This document shows positions 16,233-23,460 of a stretch of 23,460 nucleotides of DNA, piece by piece (position 1 is the stretch's first letter; every line of letters begins with the position of its first letter). The notes beneath the pieces were generated by a model, which did not search any database, was not told where the DNA came from, and saw nothing but the letters and a program-made list of their open reading frames with translations. The DNA comes from Chrysochromulina parva. Taxonomy: Eukaryota; Haptophyta; Prymnesiales; Chrysochromulinaceae. A program made the translations under genes and the position numbers. Location: the NCBI GenBank assembly GCA_002887195.1, contig PJAB01000583.1, positions 1-23,460 of the forward strand. The letters are read 5' to 3'.

Positions 16233-18307
16233 TCAACCTGAGCGATCACCTGACGCCGTCTTCTTGGCGGCGGTATTCGCGCCGGCATCTTTGAAGGCCT
16301 CGACGGCAATGGCCAACAGGTCCTTGGGCGTGCGCTCCTCGCGCTCGCCCAGTCCCTGGATGACCTGCTTGCCAGCCTTTTGCAGGTTCTCTATCGCCTG
16401 CCCCATATCGTTGGGGTCACGCACGATGGACAAGAAGACGGGCGGCAGCTCACCGCCCGAGGCCGGAATGTTCTTGTCCATGTTGACGATCAGCTTGAGG
16501 CTGGCTGGGATCTTGATCGTCTTGACGTTTACCTGGTACGTGCCGTCGTTTTTGTCGATGACGTTCATCTCGTGGTTGTTGGGCATGAGTATCGTCTGGT
16601 CGTTCATACCCTGCTTGATCAGCTGCAGCCGCGGCTGCACCATGAGGCCGCCAAAGTTGCATCGGTTGCCAAACTTGTCGTTGGTCTCGAGTACGATCGT
16701 GTGCATCGCGTTGGCGTACAGCACCTTGTCCTTTGGCACGAGTAGCTTGCACTGGGACGGCTCCGCTTGGGAGCTCAGCACGACGAAGCTCACGGGCGAG
16801 CCCGAGACGGCGCTTCCGTTGAGCTCCACGTGCACCACGTGCTGGCCGCGCAGGGTGCACTCGAACCGCACCTCATGCCTCGGGGCGCCACCCCCGCCCA
16901 CCGCCGCCTTCGTCGACTGCTCAGAGACCGGAATCCGGTTGCGCTGGCCGTTGGGCAAATCGACAAAGGCGACGATCGCGCCCTCGGGCGGAATGGTCGG
17001 GTTGCCGAACTCGTCCTGGATTTGCGGGCGCACGACGATCGTGTCGCCCGCGACGATCGAGTTCAGATCTGAACCTACTGCTGCTCTCTCCTGCTGCTTG
17101 CCCTGCTTGCCAGCCTCGACGGAGCGTGTCTCCTTCGACCAGCCAAGCCCATTCTGCTCCGGCGCGAGATGCGATCTCAATGCGGACGCCTTGCCGGTGC
17201 CGACACAGATCGCAAAGGGAGACCCCGGGAAGGGCAGCCGCTCGCCCTTGGACTGCGGGTCGCACCACACGTGCAGATCCCACGTGCCCGCCGTCTGCGC
17301 CACGTAGCTAAGCTCGTACACGCCCGCCGCCTTGTCGAACCATTCGCCTTTGTGCGGCCACACTCTCGAGTTGGCGGTGAACTTCTCCTTCTCCTTGAGC
17401 ATCGAGATCCCAAGTTTGAACGAATCTTTAGGCACGGCCGAATTGCCGTACTTGTCAAAAAAGCCAATCCGCAAGCGCGCGTCGATGCCCGCGGTCGCGT
17501 CCTTGAGCCCGGCGCCGCTCATCGTCGACTTGCCCAGCTCGGGACTTGAGCTCGTGAGCTGCACCGCAAACGGCGAGCCGACGATGTCTTCGCCGTCGAT
17601 GCGCACAAAGACCTCAAAGGTGCCGCTGAGCTTCGAGCGCCACCGCAGCTGATACGTGCCGTCGTGTCGGTCGACCACCGACGACTCGACTTCTGGGTTC
17701 GAGCATGAGGCGGTCACGTCGGCGCCTCCGCTCACGCACACGTTGCCCATCTTATCTGACGTTTGCAACACGTGGCGGCAGCCCGCGTCGCTCTCGGCGA
17801 GCCCGACCATGCCACGCAGCGGCGACGCCTTTGAGATGTCGGGCGGCAGCCGAGTTAAGGCCGCGTGTGGCTTCCCTGGCGTGACAGTCAGTGTGAAAGG
17901 CGAGCCCGGTACCGGTAGCGCCGCCTGTCGCAATCGCACGTGGAGCAGGTACCGTCCCACCACCCCAATCGAATACGAGACGCGGTGGACTGGATGCAGC
18001 TTGCCGCCTGAGTGCAGGAGGCCGGGCTCGAGACCCCCGAAGGCAAAGCCGATGCCCATCGGGTCCGTCGCGAGTTCGAGCGACACGTCCTTCGAGTTGA
18101 CTTTATCGTTCTGCATGCGCCGCTGCCACTGGTTCATGTGCTGCTGCCGCTGGCCGGCGTGCAACCGTACACGCGAGGTGACGAGCCTGCGACCGTCCTT
18201 GATCAGCGTCACCCAGCCGCGCAGCGGTCCGGGCGCGTTCATCGTCGAGGCGGCTACCCTCGCCGCCGCCGCCACCGCCGGCGGAGTCGGTGGAGGCGGT
18301 GGAGGAT

Positions 18308-18341
<34 letters not shown>

Positions 18342-19412
18342 GCCGCCGGCTTCGGCACCCGCCGCCGATCGCGGAGAGGCCTTGCCGGAGCGCGGCGTGC
18401 GGCGCGACTGCTCACCGCGCGCCGACTCCAAGGCATCGCCTGGGAGCACCTCGTCGATCGTGATGCACGCGCGCACGTCGCCGGAGTTCTTATCGATGCG
18501 CTCTTCGATGACGGTGGCGAGCTGCCCGGAGACGAGCTGACCGATAACGGGGCTATCTAGGGTGAAGTGCGCGCGCACCACGAGCGGCTTGTCGCCCACC
18601 TGAATGTTGATCGTGCGCTGCCGCTTGGTGATAGTATTGAAGAACGTGTCCTCGGGCTCACCCTCTCCTGTCGCCGCGTCATGGGCGGCCACCATCATGG
18701 GCATGCCCTTGGTTCCGAGTGGCACATCCTCGAGCGCGCGCCCGGGGTTCTGCACCTCGTCGAGGTGGAGACGGAGCGCGCCGTGGCCCATGCTCTTGGG
18801 CGTGGGCTGCGGGCCCACGTCATCGGGCGTCGCGCCCGGCTCGTGGTACGGCTGCACGAAGACGTCGAGGTCCACGGCCTGCGCCACGTTGCCCAACCGG
18901 TCGCGGAAGCGCATCTCAAAGGTCTGCGCCACGCGCGCGGTCGCGTGCCGCAGCGCCTCGCCGCGCGCCTCGCAGTTGGGCGCATACGGGAATGGCGAGT
19001 CCACCTCGAGCCGATACGGCGAGCCCGGCAGCGAGTTGCCGAAGAGCGAGACGGCGACATGGTATGACCCGGAGACGCTGGGCTTCCACTCGACCACGTA
19101 GGTGCCGTCGCGCATGTCGGTCACCTTGGCGCGCACGCGCGAGGCACCACGGATGGCGATGAAAAAGGCGTCGCCGCCCACCGTCTTGCGCTTCCCCTCC
19201 TCGTCGTACGCCTCGATGGTGAAGCACCCGTACTGCTTGACTGCCACCTTGCGCAGGCCGTCGCCGCTCACGCGGCACAGGTCGGGATGTGTCTTCGCAA
19301 TGCTGCTGGGGCCCGCTGGTGAGGCCGGCGGTGGCGGCGTAGTGTCCGGCGCGGGAGGGAGCTCAGGCGCAGGAAGCTCCTTGGCCCCCTTGGCCTTCGC
19401 CTTGGGAGCCAT
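16233..19412 (-). CDS. filamin/ABP280 repeat-containing protein
   Basis: A 1059-residue protein built of about seven immunoglobulin-like filamin repeats. Approximate positions are 50-135, 137-290, 390-507, 508-618, 619-735, 736-877 and 878-995. Hallmarks recur: a mid-repeat DxxGN strand (DRLGN, DKMGN, DKYGN, DEFGN, DKFGN), DGTY near the end (MRDGTYVVEW, RHDGTYQLRW, KNDGTYQVNV), then G-x-Y/F-x-V and a closing GSPF/Y. The N-terminus is basic (MAPKAKAKGAK) then Pro-rich. A Ser-run/Pro-run linker separates repeats 2 and 3, and a helical tail ends the protein. There is no calponin-homology actin-binding domain, membrane helix or signal peptide, so it is a repeat-only scaffold rather than a classical filamin. 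The ATG at 19412 is the first in the open frame. Partners are unknown; a cytoskeletal or flagellar role is inferred. Confidence 0.87.
18309..18340 (+). repeat. GCT (CAG/CTG) trinucleotide microsatellite
   Basis: Ten to eleven perfect GCT units read as AGC on the minus strand and encode the ten-serine run in the linker between filamin repeats 2 and 3. Adjacent CCG/GGT-rich sequence encodes the following proline run. Confidence 0.95.
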
Positions 19413-19595
19413 CCGCCACCGCGTTTTCGGCAGGAAAAAAACTTGCGAAACTCGTCTGCGAAAGGAATCGCCCACTTGTCAAGACAAGACACTTGGACGT
19501 GGTTTCACGTCGAGGTTTCACGGCCAATGGTATAATCGTGACCGAAAACAACGGACCGGCGTACGTACGGATGCGGTTACCACTAGCTCGCTAAG
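19413..19595. promoter_or_regulatory. short divergent (bidirectional) promoter region
   Basis: Only 183 nt separate the ATGs of the filamin-repeat gene (-) and the coiled-coil RPxS-motif gene (+). Both promoters and both 5' UTRs must fit here, suggesting shared control. A TATAAT-like AT-rich patch lies at about 19530-19536 (GGTATAATCG), but nothing proves it is functional. Confidence 0.55.
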
Positions 19596-21308
19596 ATGTT
19601 GAAAAGAGTTTCGAAAGCCGCGCCTCGAGTAAGGTCTCCGCGCGTTCACGACACATCTCCTTTTCTGCATCCTAATTCGGGAGTGCTCGGCGCGATGAAG
19701 GACCTCGATAGCGGATCCACGGGTCTGCTGATGCGGCTGTCGGCATACCCACCCACCGCGACGCCCGCGGAGGTTGCCACTCGGGTCGGCGACGAGCGCT
19801 TCGTCGTAGCCCTCGCTGCACTCGTGCAGTCGCTGGTGGTCGAGGTCGAGGTGGGCCGCTCGGAGCTCCTCGAAGCGCAGTCGGCGCTGACGAGTGTCCT
19901 CAAGCGCATGAAGCACCAACATGTCAACGCGACAACGGCCGCGACTTCGGCCAACATCATGGAGCGCGCGGTCAATGAGTTGGCCGAGGCCAATTCTCAG
20001 CTGCGCTGCAAGCTGATTCGCCGCGGGCGGCAGCCAAGCAAGCGCATGCTGCTGAACGAGGCGGACCGGCGTGCCGAACTCATAGGCGAACGTACGGCGG
20101 AGCGCACGGCGCTCGATGTCCCGCCTACCGATTGGCGCCTCCGTGAGAGGGGCGGAGCTGGCGCCGGGGCTGGCGGCGAGGCGGCCTGCAGCGAGCTCCT
20201 GCTCGTCGCCGAGCGAGATGGCGCGGCACAAGGGCGCGCGGCGGATGGGCTGGCCGTTTGCGGCGCGTCCGTGGCGCGACCCCCAGGCCCTCTTGCGCCT
20301 CGCGCGCTCATCGCGCAGCTGAGCGAAAACGAACGCATGCTCAAGCGCTGGGAGCAAGCGGGACCCGGCGAGCAGTCGTGTTCGCTCGCTCCCTCACCGA
20401 CGACGGCGAGTTGCACCGCGGCGGCGGCGGCTGAGAGCGGTGAGCCGATCTCCCCGATCAATCAAGCCGAGATGAGACGAGATGGGCCAAGATCGGGCCG
20501 AGATGAGCCGATAGAGCCGAGCGCGCCGGCGCCGCCGCACGTCGCCCTGGGTGCGCACGCTGGCGTCCTCATGCCTTGGAGGGGCGATGTCGGCTACCAG
20601 AGCCACGCCGTCGCGGCGGCGGCCGTGGAAGCGGTGGTGCGTGCCCCGAGGCATTCCTCGCGCCCCTGGTCACAGCGCGTTGAAGAGCTGAGCGCGCTGC
20701 GCCCCGCCGGCCGCGAAGCCGCCACCGCCGCGGCCGCTGCCTCCGCCGCCGCCCTCGCTGTCACCGCTGGCCAGCACCGCTTTTTTGTGGCCGAGGCGCG
20801 TGCCTCTTTCGATCAGCGGGCCGGCATGTATGAGGCGCCTGGGGCGGCGACTGGGCACGCGCTATCGCCGGCATGGCGCGTCTCGGACAAGCCACGCCCC
20901 TTCTCGGCGGGCTTTGCGCGCTCCTGCTCGGTGGGCTCCTGCTTAGCAGAGCTGCGCTCCGCGGCCAGTCAGAATCACCAAGGGCACGCCGTCGGAGCTC
21001 ATGGCCGTCTTGGTGGCCGGGTAGTCGCCTCTGGGTGCGGTAGCCTCGGCATGGCCGCCGGCACCGCGACGATTGCGGCGCCGACGCGCGCTCCGCAGGT
21101 GGCGGTGCTTTCGCGGACATCGAGTGCAGGCCCCCGGCCATCTACCGCAGCCGCACGGTATGGCGGGCGCGGCGGCTCGTCGAGCTCTGTCCATGGCTCT
21201 GTCCTTCATGTTGCCCAACCTGTCCACCCTGGCGGCGCCGTCAAGCAGCAGATCATTCCACCTCGTCCAGCGAGCGCGACGTCGACAAACAGCGTGGGAC
21301 CGTGGTGA
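19596..21308 (+). CDS. hypothetical coiled-coil protein with RPxS-type motifs, 570 aa
   Basis: I do not recognise a named family. Residues about 60-180 are helical and charged (FVVALAALVQSLVVEVEVGR, SELLEAQSALTSVLKRMKHQ, MERAVNELAEANSQLRCKLI), consistent with a coiled coil. The remainder is Ala/Gly/Pro-rich and disordered, with an alanine-rich stretch near 370-390. Three RP-S/T motifs appear in the C-terminal third: RPFSA at 434, RPSTA at 514 and RPASA at 557. RPxSA motifs are common in ciliary and basal-body proteins, so a flagellar role is possible but unproven. The gene is divergent from the filamin-repeat gene. The ATG at 19596 is the natural start. An in-frame intron at about 20440-20514 cannot be excluded, so exact length is uncertain. 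Confidence 0.68.
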   Translation: MLKRVSKAAPRVRSPRVHDTSPFLHPNSGVLGAMKDLDSGSTGLLMRLSAYPPTATPAEVATRVGDERFVVALAALVQSLVVEVEVGRSELLEAQSALTSVLKRMKHQHVNATTAATSANIMERAVNELAEANSQLRCKLIRRGRQPSKRMLLNEADRRAELIGERTAERTALDVPPTDWRLRERGGAGAGAGGEAACSELLLVAERDGAAQGRAADGLAVCGASVARPPGPLAPRALIAQLSENERMLKRWEQAGPGEQSCSLAPSPTTASCTAAAAAESGEPISPINQAEMRRDGPRSGRDEPIEPSAPAPPHVALGAHAGVLMPWRGDVGYQSHAVAAAAVEAVVRAPRHSSRPWSQRVEELSALRPAGREAATAAAAASAAALAVTAGQHRFFVAEARASFDQRAGMYEAPGAATGHALSPAWRVSDKPRPFSAGFARSCSVGSCLAELRSAASQNHQGHAVGAHGRLGGRVVASGCGSLGMAAGTATIAAPTRAPQVAVLSRTSSAGPRPSTAAARYGGRGGSSSSVHGSVLHVAQPVHPGGAVKQQIIPPRPASATSTNSVGPW

Positions 21309-21570
21309 TCCACTGCATTTTCTGACGAAGCGTACGAGCGTGTACGTCAAGCGTACGTGCGAACTGTGCGAAGGTATAAGTTGGGCACCGGCCCTGTGTG
21401 GAAGCAATTGCTTGCTTCCTTGCTTGCTTGCTTGGCCCTGTGGAACAGAATCGCCGCCTAGGAAGAAGCCGCCCGCTCACTCGAGTCTCGTCGGTCTCGC
21501 CGAGAGAGGGCCGCTGTGGGGGCCGACGGCGGACTCTCGTTCTAATAGTTAAGGCACACCCCTCACAGCC
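21309..21570. promoter_or_regulatory. upstream region of the phosphatase gene, with TTGC repeat
   Basis: This 262-nt gap separates the RPxS-motif gene from the phosphatase gene on the same strand. It contains a TTGC tandem run at about 21409-21435 and GTACG-type repeats near 21330-21360 (GCGTACGAGCGTGTACGTCAAGCGTACGTGCG split across short copies). No TATA box or known phosphate-response element is recognised. Confidence 0.45.
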
Positions 21571-22914
21571 ATGCTGCCCCTCACCACGGCGCTGCTGCTC
21601 CTCGTGCAGGCGGGAGCGGCCCCTTCTCCCGCGACGCAGCTGCGCCTCACGTTCCACCCCGATCCGGATACGCTGGTCGCGGGCTTCACGTCCATGGGTG
21701 CTGCACCTCCGGGCGCGACGCTTGTGCAGAGCGGCCCGGCGCCCGATGCGCTGGGGGCGCCCAGCAGTGGCACATCGGTTGTGTTCGGCAACCAGTACTG
21801 CCCTAACAACTCGTCGCGCACGTCGCACGCGGCGCCCTTCCCCGCGCCCGCAGGCGCGGTCACATACTACCGCGTGTCTGCCGACGGCGGCGCGACGTGG
21901 AGCAACGTAACCGCAGCGCACAACCCGGCGCGCGGCTATCCGATGAGCATCGCGCTGTGGGGCGACATGGGCGTCGAGTGCGGCGGCGTGCTGCCGCCGC
22001 AGCCGGGCTTTGCGGGCGGCCCATGCACGGCCGTTCCGCAGATCGCCGCTGACAGCGCCGCTGGCGCGCACGCGTGGACGGCCCACTTCGGAGATGTTGC
22101 TTACAACATGGATGATCGATGTGGCGCAAAGGGCGACGCTTTCCTCGACGCGGCTGCCACCTACTCGGCTTCTCGCCCCGCCGTGTACGGCAACGGCAAC
22201 CACGAGGGATCTGGGCCACTCAAGCCCTACACAGAGTTTGTCCAGCGCCTCGGCTTCCCGCAGGGCGCGCTGGCCAAGGCGAGCGGCTCCAGCAGCGTGC
22301 GCTGGATGTCGTGGGCCGTTGGGCCCGTGACATTCGTGAGCCTCGATGCCGACGCCTGGATCTACCCGCTTGTGTATCCGCTCCTGGACGAGCAGTACGC
22401 GTGGCTGCAGCGCGCGCTCACAGCCTTCAACCGCGCCGCCACGCCCTGGCTCATCGTGCTCAACCACCGTGCGAGCTACTGCACAAAATCAGAGGACGAT
22501 GAGTGCAACTCGGAGGCCGAGGCGATCCGAAACGGCCAGCTGGGCGTGCGCGCGCCGCTGGAGCCGCTGCTGGCCAAGTTCGGCGCCGACCTGTACTTTG
22601 CGGGGCACACGCACCACTATGAGCGCACGTGGCCCGTCGTGCGCGGCGCTGCCACGCAAACCAATTACGTCGAGCCGCGCGGCACGGTGCACGTGCAGAG
22701 TGGCATCGCGGGCACGGGCCCGGGCGACGAGTTCACGGTGCCGCAGCAGCCGTGGGAGGCGTTCCGCGACACGGCCTACTGGCCCACGTACGGCCGCTTG
22801 ACGCTGCTCAACGCCACACACGCACGGTACGAGCAGCTCTTCAACGCCAACGGCACGGTGTTTGACGCATTCGATCTCGTCAATACGCAGCCGGCGCACG
22901 GGGCGCCTTTCTAG
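21571..22914 (+). CDS. secreted purple acid phosphatase (metallophosphoesterase)
   Basis: A 447-residue enzyme expected to hydrolyse phosphate monoesters at acidic pH, outside the cell or in the vacuole, using an Fe-metal pair. An N-terminal signal peptide is clear (MLPLTTALLLLVQAGAAPS, cleavage near 17-19). A fibronectin-like N-terminal domain (to about 120, ending TYYRVSADGG) precedes the catalytic domain. All five metal-binding motifs of the family are present in order: GDMG (D132), GDVAY (D175 and the purple-colour tyrosine Y178), GNHE (N210, H211), VLNH (H299) and GHTHHYER (H346, H348). Potential N-glycosylation sites include NNSS, NVT, NAT and NGT. Length is normal for plant-like PAPs, without introns. 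The start ATG is preceded by CAGCC. Phosphate-starvation control is likely for such enzymes but not visible here. Confidence 0.93.
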   Translation: MLPLTTALLLLVQAGAAPSPATQLRLTFHPDPDTLVAGFTSMGAAPPGATLVQSGPAPDALGAPSSGTSVVFGNQYCPNNSSRTSHAAPFPAPAGAVTYYRVSADGGATWSNVTAAHNPARGYPMSIALWGDMGVECGGVLPPQPGFAGGPCTAVPQIAADSAAGAHAWTAHFGDVAYNMDDRCGAKGDAFLDAAATYSASRPAVYGNGNHEGSGPLKPYTEFVQRLGFPQGALAKASGSSSVRWMSWAVGPVTFVSLDADAWIYPLVYPLLDEQYAWLQRALTAFNRAATPWLIVLNHRASYCTKSEDDECNSEAEAIRNGQLGVRAPLEPLLAKFGADLYFAGHTHHYERTWPVVRGAATQTNYVEPRGTVHVQSGIAGTGPGDEFTVPQQPWEAFRDTAYWPTYGRLTLLNATHARYEQLFNANGTVFDAFDLVNTQPAHGAPF

Positions 22915-23460
22915 GAGACCTGGTGCTGAGGAGATGTAGGGCTCAACCACGCTCCACGGAGTCGCCGCCCGCTGACACCGTTTTTTGTGTGTCATGAGTG
23001 CAATACTATCTTGGCTTCAATACGCGCGCTGTGGGTCCCTGGATACCGTGTTGTCCTCCACATGTGCCCGAGGGCTCTGCTGGGCCCTGTGTGTCCCAAC
23101 GTGCGTCCTACATCGTACATGTGTCAATGCACTCGCTGGCCAGTGGCCTCGACACAGAGAAAGGCTCAGGCTAGGTGCCCTTCTTGCAGTTTGGGCTTGC
23201 GGGGGAGTGGCGGCTGCGGCAACCCGGCTCCCGCGTCCCGGGCCGCGTCCCGGGGCAACCCGCCCTGTGAAATCGAGTGACCCCTTTCCCCTACCAGCTT
23301 AATCGGGGTTAAGGCCATCTTCTCTTCATGGCGCCGTAATACAGCGCCTCAAAGGCCCGTTCCGATGCTTCCGTACTGTTCACCGGAACCATACAGGACA
23401 TTGGTAAGCTGTAGGGCCGGAAATACGAGCGCCAGGATCAACCCGAACACTAGATGTGAC
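22915..23460. other. 3' flank of phosphatase gene to window edge
   Basis: This 546-nt stretch has no convincing complete gene. It includes a T-run (22980-22986) shortly after the phosphatase stop and a short duplication of GCGTCCCGGG near 23230-23255. On the minus strand, the last about 107 nt (23460 down to the stop at 23353-23355) are open and would encode a hydrophobic segment, FGLILALVFPALQL, then a polar end. It could be the 3' end of a gene lying beyond the window, but it is too short to call. Confidence 0.45.

Noticed and set aside
19413..19475. A 21-codon upstream extension of the filamin-repeat protein
   Set aside because: It begins at GTG, not ATG; the first ATG in frame is at 19412 and starts a typical basic N-terminus.
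21253..22467. A 404-codon open frame on the minus strand, opposite the phosphatase gene
   Set aside because: It is Arg/Ala/His-rich antisense of GC-rich DNA; the plus strand has a signal peptide and all five purple acid phosphatase motifs.
22985..23302. A 105-codon plus-strand frame after the phosphatase gene
   Set aside because: It begins at a non-ATG codon, is rich in Cys/Arg/Trp as expected from random GC-rich sequence, and has no domain.
1..23460. Bacterial operon, phage, CRISPR array or transposase
   Set aside because: No ribosome-binding-site-driven gene clusters, spacer arrays, terminal inverted repeats or transposase motifs were seen; introns and gene content are eukaryotic.

Overview
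The window looks like nuclear DNA of a GC-rich unicellular eukaryote. A haptophyte or similar marine microalga is my best guess. The reasons are long, mostly intronless genes on both strands with no operon structure, one gene with short GT-AG introns, a four-domain voltage-gated cation channel, a filamin-repeat protein, a fungal-type CBM1 and a secreted purple acid phosphatase. The taxon is inferred from gene content and composition only. I see no rRNA, tRNA, CRISPR array, transposase or virus-like gene.

Layout. 174-1727 (+): CBM1 cellulose-binding module, a putative hydrolase-like domain and a C-terminal membrane anchor. 2192-3406 (+): GT-B-type glycosyltransferase (CgeB-like). 3781-4173 (-): weak small hypothetical gene. 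4743-11463 (+): four-domain voltage-gated calcium-type channel, reconstructed from four exons (about 2145 aa) with an E/D/E/E pore ring. 11879-12625 (-): coiled-coil hypothetical protein. 12994-15831 (+): two-pore-domain potassium-channel-like protein whose two filters are each one residue shorter than the canonical signature. 16233-19412 (-): protein with about seven filamin/ABP280 repeats. 19596-21308 (+): coiled-coil protein with RPxS-type motifs, divergent from the filamin gene. 21571-22914 (+): purple acid phosphatase with signal peptide and all five metal-binding motifs.

How the genes may relate. The first two genes fit surface or scale polysaccharide work, and the phosphatase fits extracellular phosphate scavenging. 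Two large ion channels lie about 1.5 kb apart, separated by one small coiled-coil gene. The filamin-repeat and RPxS-motif genes share a 183-nt divergent promoter region and could both be cytoskeletal or flagellar. These links are inferences from family knowledge and position.

The most interesting points are the matched one-residue shortening of both filters in the two-pore channel, the E/D/E/E ring of the four-domain channel, and two channel-gene introns that are internally repetitive and flanked by direct repeats spanning their splice sites, as in introner-type insertions. Short tandem duplications are common throughout, in both coding and non-coding DNA.
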